This document shows positions 1-8,021 of a stretch of 64,000 nucleotides of DNA, in pieces. Origin of the DNA: Neobacillus sp. OS1-2 (GTDB lineage: Bacteria > Bacillota > Bacilli > Bacillales > Cytobacillaceae); NCBI RefSeq assembly GCF_030915505.1, contig NZ_CP133265.1:2570001-2634000 (forward strand), written 5' to 3'. The notes beneath the pieces were generated by a model. It did not search any database. It saw nothing but the letters and a program-made list of their open reading frames with translations, and had not been told where the DNA came from. Every line of letters starts with the position of its first letter. Within the stretch, counting starts at the first letter, position 1. The translations under genes and the position numbers were made by a program.

Positions 1-2
1 AA

Positions 3-755
3 CATAGAGGGGTTCATGCCATTATGGGCGGCCGTCATGAAAATTGGGGCACCTATAATTCCCTAACGTACTTTGGTCTAAGTTATATTGAATTTTTAGG
101 GATTGAAACTTTGTCAGTAGCGGAGAAGCAGGTAGAAAATCGTCTGGTTACACATATTGTCGAGCAATTGGCAAGGAAGGGACAGGAGGGGCCTGCTAGA
201 ATAGCCATCCGTACCAATCAAATTGATCAATTAGCAATAAAGCTGAAAGCAGAGGGGTTCAAGGTTTATGGCCCGTTTCCCGGTGAACGAACTCGTGGGG
301 ATGGACAAATTATTAAGTGGTCGTTGCTTTTTCCGGAAACCACGGCGAATGAACTTCAACTGCCATTTTTTATTCAATGGGAAAAGTCAGATGAGGAGAG
401 ACTTTTAGAATTTAAGGAACAGGGATTGGTTGGATCACATCCTGCCGGAAATTTACTGTTTGAAAGTGTCGGCTTTGTTGTTCATAATCTGGAGCAAACT
501 TTAACCAAGTGGGGAAGATTATTTGATCTTAACCAAGGGGAAGAATTTGTAGATTCGTCTATTAATGCGCGGTGCAGGAAATTAGAATTGGCTGGAACCA
601 AGCTGTTGTTTTGTGAACCACTTGGAGAGGGAATCGCCGCAACTGTATTAAAAGAAAAAGGGGAAACCCCCTTCTTAGTAAACTTGACCGAGAATAAACA
701 AAGCGGGATTTTTGAATGGATGAATGGATTCTGGAGATTTCAATCAAGTCTGTAA
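3..755 (+). CDS. VOC/glyoxalase-like family protein, 5' partial
   Basis: The reading frame is open from the left window edge, and the residues before the first ATG (HRGVHAIMGG) read like the interior of a glyoxalase-like (VOC) protein, so the true start lies outside the window. The visible part has two beta-rich halves, consistent with paired VOC modules, including GTYNSL and YIEFLGIE, a common edge-strand pattern of the glyoxalase-like domain found in Bacillus. No substrate can be named; metal ligands are not obvious. It ends just before a perfect hairpin shared with the convergent MFS gene. Confidence 0.75.
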   Translation, partial: HRGVHAIMGGRHENWGTYNSLTYFGLSYIEFLGIETLSVAEKQVENRLVTHIVEQLARKGQEGPARIAIRTNQIDQLAIKLKAEGFKVYGPFPGERTRGDGQIIKWSLLFPETTANELQLPFFIQWEKSDEERLLEFKEQGLVGSHPAGNLLFESVGFVVHNLEQTLTKWGRLFDLNQGEEFVDSSINARCRKLELAGTKLLFCEPLGEGIAATVLKEKGETPFLVNLTENKQSGIFEWMNGFWRFQSSL

Positions 756-760
756 AGAAA

Positions 761-796
761 AAATGGCGAACAGTGACACCGCACTGTTCGCCATTT
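761..796. terminator. Bidirectional terminator, GGCGAACAGTG hairpin family copy 1
   Basis: Perfect 15-bp inverted repeat (AAATGGCGAACAGTG and its complement) with a 6-nt loop, flanked by A and T runs, between two convergent genes. The same core recurs four more times in the window (near 2585, 6326, 22775 and 28737). Confidence 0.85.
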
Positions 797-804
797 TCAA
801 TACA

Positions 805-2019
805 TTACGCTGCATTTGATATTTTAATTTCTGCCTTTGCAGCCTGTTCCTTTTTCCCATGTAAAAAGTAGTAGAGAATGGAAGAGACAAGAGTAACAAC
901 CCCAAGGATCACATACAGTTTACTGTAGCCTGTTACCGGGATAATGAATCCAAGTAAATAGGGTCCAAAGCCAAGTCCAGCGTCAAGGAAAATAAAAAAG
1001 GTTGAAGTGGCCAATCCCATACGATGGGGAGGAGTCAGCTTAACCGCAACGGCCTGGGTACTGGATTGGATATTACCAAAGCCAAGTCCAATAAGGGCAC
1101 CGGCTATTAACAATGTAATACCTGTGTTTACAGAACTTAGAATGACCATTCCACCTGCTAATATAATAAAGGCCGGATACATAACATAGTTCGCACCCTT
1201 TACATCCATCAAGCGGCCTGTGAATGGGCGTGAAAGTAAGACAGCAATGGCATATACTAGGAAGAAAAAGCTAGCAGTACTAACTAGATTCAATTCAATT
1301 GCATAGAAATTGATATAGGATAGGACGCTTGAATAACAAAAGGCGATCACGAGAGTGACAATGGAAATTGGCAGTGCCTTTGGTTCAATAAAATGTGAAA
1401 GCTTGAAGCCTTTGTGTCCAGAGACCTGTGCGATTCCTTCTAATGCCGGCACGTAAACAAAAATGGAGGTGATAAAGCTTATAACACTTAAGGCAACTGA
1501 GAAAATAAAGATAGTTTGAAAATTTGTATGTTGAGTCATATAAAGGCCGATAAACGGACCAATGGCAGTAGACAGTGCGGCACTCATGCTGAAGTAGCCG
1601 ATTCCTTCCGCTTTACGGGTTGCCGGGATAATCTGGGCTGCGATGGTTCCTGTGGCGGTACCTACTATACCGGCGGCAATACCGTGCAATAAACGGGTAA
1701 TGAGTAGAACGCTGATATTCATATTTAATAAATATAAAAGGGTTGTTAAAATAAAAAACATTAGACCAATGTATAATGTTTTCTTGCGGCCAAGCGACTC
1801 AATAAAGCGTCCAGTAAAAAGCCTTCCAATTAATGATCCGATGATAAAGATTCCTGTAACAAGTCCAGCCTGACTTGTAGAAGCATGGAATTGATCAACA
1901 GCGTACTTACCAATGATTACGATTAATAAATAGAAGATGAGATTGATTAAAAAGTTGATCGTGGAAACGATGATAAAATCCTTTGTCCATAATTTAGGTC
2001 GTGTTTGATTCACTTTCAT
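805..2019 (-). CDS. MFS transporter (drug/sugar efflux type)
   Basis: A 404-residue protein with about 12 hydrophobic segments. It carries the MFS loop 2-3 motif GRLFTGRFIESLGRKK and a related motif between TM8 and TM9 (SRPFTGRLMDVKG). It probably exports small molecules by proton antiport. It starts 6 bp after the stop of the MarR-type regulator, so the two form an operon that the regulator likely controls. RBS: AAGGGG sits very close to the ATG; a GTG two codons later has better spacing. Substrate unknown. Confidence 0.85.
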   Translation of the reverse strand: MKVNQTRPKLWTKDFIIVSTINFLINLIFYLLIVIIGKYAVDQFHASTSQAGLVTGIFIIGSLIGRLFTGRFIESLGRKKTLYIGLMFFILTTLLYLLNMNISVLLITRLLHGIAAGIVGTATGTIAAQIIPATRKAEGIGYFSMSAALSTAIGPFIGLYMTQHTNFQTIFIFSVALSVISFITSIFVYVPALEGIAQVSGHKGFKLSHFIEPKALPISIVTLVIAFCYSSVLSYINFYAIELNLVSTASFFFLVYAIAVLLSRPFTGRLMDVKGANYVMYPAFIILAGGMVILSSVNTGITLLIAGALIGLGFGNIQSSTQAVAVKLTPPHRMGLATSTFFIFLDAGLGFGPYLLGFIIPVTGYSKLYVILGVVTLVSSILYYFLHGKKEQAAKAEIKISNAA

Positions 2020-2025
2020 ATCCCC

Positions 2026-2454
2026 TTATCGTGCAATGTTTTTCTGTATTTCTCCCATGATCCGGATGGCTTCGTTTTGTTCATCCTCCGAGATCCCTTT
2101 TAAACTTTCTTGTTCGAATCGGTCAATCGTTACACGGACGTCATTATATACATGCCTTCCCAACTCTGAAAGCTGCATTCTTTTTTCCCGTTTGTCTTTA
2201 CCAGGAATATGCTCAACATATCCTAGTTCTTCTAAGCGGTTGATCGTTCTAGTAACGGTTGGTTTCTCGACACTCATATAATGAGATAGCTCTACAAGCG
2301 TAGTCGGGCCGATAGTAGCGAAGTAGTACAAAATGGACCACTGGGCTCTATAAAGCTGATGTTCAGCGAGATGGATATTTAACCTGTTTTCAAAGGGCCT
2401 GTAAAGCATCAATAATTGATGAAAGAATTTTTGTGAAGTCTGAATGGTAGACAC
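2026..2454 (-). CDS. MarR family transcriptional regulator
   Basis: A 142-residue winged-helix protein. The pattern TTLVELSHYMSVEKPTVTR (recognition helix region), then RLEELGYVEHIPGKDKREK (wing), is typical of MarR repressors, which bind palindromes as dimers and release on binding phenolic or drug-like ligands. It is the first gene of an operon with an MFS exporter. An interrupted palindrome upstream is a candidate autoregulatory site. The start is a GTG with the AAGAGG run directly adjacent, so the exact start is uncertain. Confidence 0.88.
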   Translation of the reverse strand: MSTIQTSQKFFHQLLMLYRPFENRLNIHLAEHQLYRAQWSILYYFATIGPTTLVELSHYMSVEKPTVTRTINRLEELGYVEHIPGKDKREKRMQLSELGRHVYNDVRVTIDRFEQESLKGISEDEQNEAIRIMGEIQKNIAR

Positions 2455-2473
2455 CTCTTTTTTTAAAAAAATA

Positions 2474-2508
2474 TAGTTAGTGAAAGTAATTGTTACTCAA
2501 GGTAACTA
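2474..2508. promoter_or_regulatory. Candidate MarR operator
   Basis: Nested inverted repeats upstream of the MarR gene: an inner AGTAA-TTG-TTACT and an outer TAGTTA...TAACTA pair. The position is right for autorepression; binding itself is inference. Confidence 0.4.
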
Positions 2509-2584
2509 ATAGAGTGTATCACATTTGTCCGTTATATATCCAGTGTATGGTAATAATTGGAATACCTAAAGCGTACAACAAAAA

Positions 2585-2612
2585 AACGAACAGTGATTGG
2601 CACTGTCCGCCT
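2585..2612. repeat. GGCGAACAGTG hairpin family copy 2 (degenerate)
   Basis: CGAACAGTG, five bases, then CACTGTCCGCC: the same core as the other copies but with mismatches in the stem and a weak T-run. It lies in the gap upstream of the MarR gene and downstream of the guanylate-kinase-like gene. Confidence 0.55.
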
Positions 2613-2691
2613 TAATTTTATGGGATAAAAGTATAAATTTTGACTTTGGGAAAGGTTCAGCTCAAGCGTCCAAGGCACTTCCGCTTTTCTC

Positions 2692-3282
2692 TTAATAATC
2701 CGTTACGGTAAGATCTCTGTCTAAAAAGGTTTCAATTAATTCACTGACTTGGTATGCCACCTGCGGGGAATCGAAGTTTTCAAAGGCATGTTCGCAGCTG
2801 TTTTTATAGCCCATGATTTCATCATAATGACTCATATGCCGCTCAATCACTTCATCACTATCTTTCCGTTCCTTTTGGCGACGGATGACGGTATCACGAT
2901 TGGCATATATAAAGATTCGGACGACCCCATCCCCATACATCGTTTTTAACTTTTCCGTTCCCTCAGGGTTTAATGTCAAATAGACGTAATCATGGTTTTG
3001 AAAGGCTTCCACAATATCTTGTTCACGAATGCCATAATGAATGCCATCGATTTCGACACTTTCGAGAAATTCTTGTTGCGCTTTCATTTGTGTGAAGGAT
3101 TCTTCTGTAACAAAGTGGTAGTCTTCGCCATCCTTTTCATAGTGGCGGGGAGAACGAGTGGTGTATGAAAGAACAGTTTCCATATCAAAAGCGGTAGCAA
3201 CCATTTTGCTTATTGTTTTTCTGCCGGAACCATCGGGACCAGTGTACACGAAGATCTTTTCTTTTCCTTGGATATTAAACAT
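2692..3282 (-). CDS. Guanylate kinase-like protein
   Basis: A 196-residue guanylate-kinase-fold protein. The P-loop is GPDGSGRKT instead of the usual GPSGVGKGT, so the position of the second glycine-lysine differs. The GMP-binding region is conserved as SYTTRSPRHYEKDGEDYHFV, close to canonical TTRxPRxGExxGxDYxFV. It has a good RBS (AAAGGAGG). It stands alone, not next to rpoZ or coaBC as the housekeeping gmk does, so it is likely a paralog; activity on GMP is uncertain because of the altered P-loop. Confidence 0.75.
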   Translation of the reverse strand: MFNIQGKEKIFVYTGPDGSGRKTISKMVATAFDMETVLSYTTRSPRHYEKDGEDYHFVTEESFTQMKAQQEFLESVEIDGIHYGIREQDIVEAFQNHDYVYLTLNPEGTEKLKTMYGDGVVRIFIYANRDTVIRRQKERKDSDEVIERHMSHYDEIMGYKNSCEHAFENFDSPQVAYQVSELIETFLDRDLTVTDY

Positions 3283-3527
3283 AGAGGGCCTCCTTTTATT
3301 TTTACATACCCCTTTATCTGCGGAGACTTTTTACTAAAGGTGAAGGGTTGATACTATCATTATACAAAACGTTATCCGAATAATCTATTATTAGAAAGAA
3401 AACAGTCCCTTAGGTAAATAAAGTGAAGACGGGTACAAGGGATTTGGCGTAAAGTAAGATAAAGGAAATATCCGGACTTTTTCAAAGATATCTAGTGGAT
3501 TAAATGCTTAAAATCGGAGATGAAAAG

Positions 3528-5018
3528 ATGAGTAAGCTAGAGGAATTTATCAAAAATGAAGGAACTGCTTTTCCGGGTAAAACGTATGTAGAAGAGCTGT
3601 TAAAGCCAGTATTTAACGATCAGCGGGATTTTTTATTCCATTCGATGTTTGATATTCATCGTGCCCATGTCATCATGCTTGAAGAACAGAACATTATAAA
3701 AACCGATGAAGCAAGAGAGATGCTAAGGGGCATTAATAAAGTAGCAAAAACAGATGTGAGTCAACTATCTTATCAGCCGCAGTATGAGGACTTGTTTTTC
3801 ATGATGGAGGCAAAAATTGGCGAAGAAATTGGGCCGGAATTAGCCGGCAAGATTCATATCGGCCGGAGTCGGAATGATATGGGTGTGGCCATGTACCGGT
3901 TAGTATTAAGGGAGCATTTTGTGGAGTTGCTGCAAAGTGCTTATCGGCTAAGTGATGCCCTATTAGTACAGGCGGATCAGCATACGGAAACGTATATAAC
4001 TGGCTATACCCATACCCAGCCAGCCCAGCCTACTACGTTGGGACATTATTTATTGGCGATTTATGATGTCCTGCAGCGGGATATTAAACGGTTGTGGTCA
4101 GCCTATGAAACGGTCAATCAATCGCCACTAGGCGCTGCTGCTTTGACCACAACGGGTTTCCCGATTTGCCGTGCACGGACGTGTGAGCTGTTAGGATTTG
4201 ATAAAATCATTGAAAACTCTTATGACTCCATTGGCGGCGCCGATTATTTATTAGAAACATCTTCGGCTTTAATGACCTGCATGGTAAACATGGGCAGATG
4301 GATTCAGGATTTCCTGCAGCATGTGACAAGAGAATTTGGTTCCTTCTATGTGGCCGATCCCTATGTGCAGGTTAGCAGTATCATGCCGCAGAAGCGAAAC
4401 CCAGTTTCGATTGAACATTCGCGCTCGATCGCCAGCAGTGCTTATGGAGATGCCTTAGCTGCGATGAATATGATTCATAATACGCCTTTTGGTGATATTG
4501 TCGATACAGAGGATGATCTGCAGCCCCATTTATATCGTGCTTTTACGAATGCCAATCGGGTCATGAAATTAATGTATGCCGTGATTACGACCTTAAAAGT
4601 AAATGACGAACATACGAAGAAAATGGCGCATAAATCAAGTGTGACGATTACTGAATTAGCAGATACGTTAGCGCGTGATTATGGTATTTCCTTTAGAAAA
4701 GCACATTCCATAGCCAGTTTTATTTCAAAGAAAACAATCAGTGCCGGGAAGGAATTATATGAGTGGACTATCGATGAGATAAACGATATGATTAGCGGGT
4801 TTGTCGGCGTGGCATTAACAGAGCAGGAATGGAAAAAGGTCATTTCACCGGAGTATTTTGTGGAAATCAGGAGCATCCAAGGCGGCCCCAGCCCAAAAGA
4901 AGTCGCCCGCATGATTAGTGAGAGGAGGCAGAAGCTGGGGATTCAGATGAATGATTATGAAAGTCTTGTAGAAAAAATAGTGATTAAAAGGAAAAGGTTG
5001 GTAGATTATTCTATCTGA
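3528..5018 (+). CDS. Argininosuccinate lyase-family enzyme
   Basis: Fumarase/aspartase-superfamily lyase, 496 residues from the chosen ATG, which has GGAGAT 7 nt upstream; an ATG 24 nt earlier has no RBS. The superfamily signature is present as SSIMPQKRNP (about residues 283-292) and the substrate loop as GRSRNDM (about 112-118). In true ArgH the latter is normally GRSRNDQ and the former is followed by a different sequence. These enzymes eliminate fumarate from an N-succinyl-type substrate. No argG is nearby. It may be ArgH or a relative with another substrate. Confidence 0.75.
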   Translation: MSKLEEFIKNEGTAFPGKTYVEELLKPVFNDQRDFLFHSMFDIHRAHVIMLEEQNIIKTDEAREMLRGINKVAKTDVSQLSYQPQYEDLFFMMEAKIGEEIGPELAGKIHIGRSRNDMGVAMYRLVLREHFVELLQSAYRLSDALLVQADQHTETYITGYTHTQPAQPTTLGHYLLAIYDVLQRDIKRLWSAYETVNQSPLGAAALTTTGFPICRARTCELLGFDKIIENSYDSIGGADYLLETSSALMTCMVNMGRWIQDFLQHVTREFGSFYVADPYVQVSSIMPQKRNPVSIEHSRSIASSAYGDALAAMNMIHNTPFGDIVDTEDDLQPHLYRAFTNANRVMKLMYAVITTLKVNDEHTKKMAHKSSVTITELADTLARDYGISFRKAHSIASFISKKTISAGKELYEWTIDEINDMISGFVGVALTEQEWKKVISPEYFVEIRSIQGGPSPKEVARMISERRQKLGIQMNDYESLVEKIVIKRKRLVDYSI

Positions 5019-5063
5019 TTTTTCTATGATGGTTATAACAGTAAAGTGAAATAAGCTTTTCAT

Positions 5064-5217
5064 TAGCTGGATGAAGGACAAATCCCAGTGATTCCTTAAA
5101 AGATAAGTCCTTCATAGCCTTGATGAAAGACAAATCTCAGTGAATCTTTAAAAGATAAGTCCTTCATAGCCTTGATGAAGGACTAATCTCAGTGATTAAT
5201 AAAAGATTAGTCCTTCA
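5064..5217. repeat. Three tandem 51-52 bp hairpin units
   Basis: Three head-to-tail copies (5064-5114, 5115-5166, 5167-5217), each an inverted repeat of about 15-bp arms built on ATGAAGGAC...GTCCTTCAT. In unit 3 the arms ATGAAGGACTAATCT and AGATTAGTCCTTCAT are perfectly complementary. Units 1 and 2 have a few mismatches. They lie between the lyase and the quinone oxidoreductase genes. Confidence 0.85.
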
Positions 5218-5355
5218 TTGGCAAACGAAGGTGGTTACTTCGTGATTTCCTCCAAATGAGGTATTAGACCAATCAACTGCTTCATTTGCATTTCACGTCT
5301 TAATTATATTAAATAATAGCGTAATGAAAAATTAACATAGAATGAGGTCAAACAT

Positions 5356-6321
5356 ATGAAAGCACTAGTGTTTAATAAATTTGGCGGGCCAGATGTACTG
5401 GAATATCGTGAAATTGCCGATCCGGTCATCGGGCCTGATGAAATATTGGTACGAATGAAAGCAATTGGCTTGAATTTTGCAGACATATATAGAAGAAAAG
5501 GAAATTATCATCTTGCAGGCGAGCCCCCCTATATTTTGGGTTACGAAGGGGCTGGTATCGTAGAAAAGACGGGTGCAAATGTCCGAGGAATAGGTGTTGG
5601 AGACCGGATCGCATTTGCCGATGTTCCATACGCCAATGCTGAATTAGTCGCCGTTCCAACTGAAAAAGCCATTCCCGTTCCGGAAACCATCTCGTTAAAT
5701 GAGGCAGCATCTGTATTATTACAAGGCCTGACGGCGCATTATTTAACACGGGATAGTTATGCAGTGAAAAAGGATGATACTGTGTTAGTTCATGCAGTAG
5801 CAGGCGGTGTCGGACAGCTTCTCCTTCAAATGGTTAAACTGCAGGGTGGGAAAGTAATGGGCTTAACTTCCTCTGTGGAAAAAGCAGCGGCTGCGATGGA
5901 AGCTGGCGCAGATCAGGTTTTCTTGTATAAAGATAATTGGATCCGAGACGTGTTAGAGGTAACAAACAATAAAGGCGTAGACGTGGTGTATGAATCAGTA
6001 GGTTCAACGCTTCAAGACAGTTTTGCAGTAACTCGGATCGGAGGATCAGTTGTCTTTTTTGGAATGGCAGGGGGAGACCCGGTTCCGATTGATCCTAGAA
6101 TGTTAATGGATACGTCAAAAACACTGACTGGCGGGGATTTATGGAATGTCCTCACTTCTCGAGAAGAACGAGAGAATCGCGCAGCCGAGTTATTCCAATG
6201 GATGGAAGAGGGAAAAGTAAGAGTAACCGCGCCGAAGGTATTTGCATTAAGAGAGGGCCAGGAAGCACATCGCTTGCTCGAAAGCCGCAAAAGTACGGGT
6301 AAAATTCTGCTAATTCCATAA
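5356..6321 (+). CDS. NADPH:quinone oxidoreductase, zinc-independent MDR family
   Basis: A 321-residue medium-chain dehydrogenase/reductase. The N-terminal catalytic domain begins MKALVFNKFGGPDVLEY. A Rossmann nucleotide-binding stretch follows (VLVHAVAGGVGQLLLQMVKL, about residues 143-162). Zinc-ligand cysteines are absent, as in QOR/zeta-crystallin relatives that reduce quinones or enones with NADPH. Cytoplasmic. It stands alone between the tandem hairpins and a GGCGAACA-type terminator. The physiological substrate is unknown. Confidence 0.88.
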   Translation: MKALVFNKFGGPDVLEYREIADPVIGPDEILVRMKAIGLNFADIYRRKGNYHLAGEPPYILGYEGAGIVEKTGANVRGIGVGDRIAFADVPYANAELVAVPTEKAIPVPETISLNEAASVLLQGLTAHYLTRDSYAVKKDDTVLVHAVAGGVGQLLLQMVKLQGGKVMGLTSSVEKAAAAMEAGADQVFLYKDNWIRDVLEVTNNKGVDVVYESVGSTLQDSFAVTRIGGSVVFFGMAGGDPVPIDPRMLMDTSKTLTGGDLWNVLTSREERENRAAELFQWMEEGKVRVTAPKVFALREGQEAHRLLESRKSTGKILLIP

Positions 6322-6325
6322 GTAA

Positions 6326-6354
6326 GGGCGAACAGTGCCGATTAATGTTCGCCC
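6326..6354. terminator. Terminator, GGCGAACAGTG hairpin family copy 3
   Basis: GGGCGAACA and TGTTCGCCC arms with an AT-rich tail, between convergent genes (quinone oxidoreductase and YggT). Confidence 0.75.
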
Positions 6355-6361
6355 AATTTTC

Positions 6362-6652
6362 TTAGGCCCCGATCATATTCAATGATTGGCGGAGACCTTC
6401 TAGCGCAAATCTACTTATAAATCGGAAAGCAAATAATGCGATGATGGGTGAAAAGTCAATTGCCCCTAGCGGCGGAATAAACCGCCTAAAAAGGCCTAAG
6501 TACGGTTCGACTAGTTTGTACACCCATACTCCAACCTTAGATGATTGAAATTGAGGAAACCAGGAACCAAAAATGGCTATCAGGATGAGCCAATAATATA
6601 CATCAAATAGAAACTGTCCAAATTGTAAAATGGTAGAGCCCACTAAGATCAC
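6362..6652 (-). CDS. YggT family integral membrane protein
   Basis: A 96-residue protein with two hydrophobic regions and the family core RFIPPLGAIDFSPIIAL (about residues 58-74). The YggT/YlmG family is usually encoded next to sepF in the division cluster of Bacillus; here it stands alone, so it is likely a second copy. The family is linked to membrane or division functions, but no biochemical role is established from this sequence. Confidence 0.85.
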   Translation of the reverse strand: MILVGSTILQFGQFLFDVYYWLILIAIFGSWFPQFQSSKVGVWVYKLVEPYLGLFRRFIPPLGAIDFSPIIALFAFRFISRFALEGLRQSLNMIGA

Positions 6653-6745
6653 CCGTTTATTTTATTTTTTAAACTTCAATATAGTACATATACGATTATG
6701 TCCCAATAAGGTTTCAATAAAACCATGGTTTTTATGGTGAAATAA

Positions 6746-6777
6746 AAAAGATCCAGTTTCTGCTCACTGGATCTTTT
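6746..6777 (-). terminator. Terminator of the branched-chain aminotransferase gene
   Basis: AAAAGATCCAGT and ACTGGATCTTTT arms, loop of 8 nt, followed on the minus strand by a T-run; just beyond the ilvE stop. Confidence 0.8.
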
Positions 6778-6797
6778 GGAATTTCATTCGATTTCTT

Positions 6798-7880
6798 TTA
6801 CACTTCAACCGGTGCCACTTTAACAATCCAATGAAATGGATCTTCTTTTTTTCCAAGCTGTATGGCGGTCATTTCATCATAAATACGCTGTGAAAGTTGG
6901 CCGATCTTATAATCATTAATGGTAATTGAACGATCATTCCAATATAACTCGCCAACGGGTGAAATAACAGCAGCAGTACCTGCACCGAAGACTTCTTCCA
7001 ATTCACCGCGTTCATGTGCAGCATATACCTCTTCAATTGAAATTTTTACTTCACGAACAGGAATATTCCAATATTTTAATAGTTCAATTACTGAATCACG
7101 TGTTACACCTGGTAAGATGCTGCCATTTAATCGTGGTGTCACGACTTCACCATTGATTTTGAAGAAAATGTTCATACTGCCGACTTCTTCGACATACTTA
7201 TTCTCTTTCGCATCGAGCCATAGGATTTGAGCGAAACCGTCCGCATCAGCCTTTTCTTGTGCCTTCATACTGGCGGCATAGTTGCCAGCAGTCTTCACAT
7301 GGCCGACGCCGCCAATAACAGCACGAACATATTGCTCTTCTACCTTAATTTTGACAGGGCTTAATTGGTCACCGTAATAGGCCCCAGACGGCGAAAGGAT
7401 GACAAGTAGCTTATATTGGTCGGCAGGACGGACTCCAAGGTAGGGTTCCGTTGAGAAAATAAACGGGCGAATGTAAAGGGAAGTCCCCGTACCCTCAGGT
7501 ACCCAATCCTTTTCTGTGAAAATCAACTGTTTAATGGCATGTAATAAAAAGTCCTCGTCGATTTGGGGGATACATAGCCTGTCGCATGAATCATTAAATC
7601 GCTTCATGTTTTTTTCTGGACGGAAGAGTTGAATCGAACCGTCGGCTCCTTTATATGCCTTCATTCCTTCAAAAATGGCTTGTCCATAGTGGAAAACCAT
7701 CGCGGAAGGATCCAGTGTTATCGGTGCATATGGAACAATCCGGGGGTTATGCCAGCCGATTTCACCGTGATAATCCATCTCAAACATGTAATCGCTAAAA
7801 TATCTTCCGAAACCTAGTGAAGCCGCATCGGGTTTTTCCTTTAAAACTTCTCTTTGAAAAAAAGCAATTTCCTGTTGCAT
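6798..7880 (-). CDS. ilvE: Branched-chain amino acid aminotransferase
   Basis: A class IV PLP aminotransferase of 360 residues, the length of the large Bacillus-type (YbgE/YwaA-like) enzymes. It carries FHYGQAIFEGMKAYKG near residue 65 and GHVKTAGNYAASM containing the PLP lysine. It interconverts leucine, isoleucine and valine with their 2-oxo acids. The ATG is preferred over a GTG two codons upstream because AGGTG lies 5 nt before it. No T-box or other leader was recognised upstream, unlike many branched-chain genes. Confidence 0.92.
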   Translation of the reverse strand: MQQEIAFFQREVLKEKPDAASLGFGRYFSDYMFEMDYHGEIGWHNPRIVPYAPITLDPSAMVFHYGQAIFEGMKAYKGADGSIQLFRPEKNMKRFNDSCDRLCIPQIDEDFLLHAIKQLIFTEKDWVPEGTGTSLYIRPFIFSTEPYLGVRPADQYKLLVILSPSGAYYGDQLSPVKIKVEEQYVRAVIGGVGHVKTAGNYAASMKAQEKADADGFAQILWLDAKENKYVEEVGSMNIFFKINGEVVTPRLNGSILPGVTRDSVIELLKYWNIPVREVKISIEEVYAAHERGELEEVFGAGTAAVISPVGELYWNDRSITINDYKIGQLSQRIYDEMTAIQLGKKEDPFHWIVKVAPVEV

Positions 7881-7914
7881 GATCACACCTCATCTCAAGT
7901 TCTGTTTATTTTTT

Positions 7915-7943
7915 AGAGTACGCTTTATTTAGAAAAAACTCAA
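7915..7943 (-). promoter_or_regulatory. Possible sigma-A promoter for ilvE
   Basis: On the minus strand TTGAGT, 17 nt, TACTCT upstream of the aminotransferase. The -35 is good and the -10 is poor. Confidence 0.3.
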
Positions 7944-8021
7944 GATAAATGTAGGGAGTTTTTTAAATATTCATTATTTTAATATAGGTCAGGCAGTCAT
8001 GCTTGAGCAGGAGGGTGGCAT

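Noticed and set aside
5064-5217. CRISPR array
   Set aside because: Units are self-complementary hairpins that are similar over their whole length, so there are no spacers.
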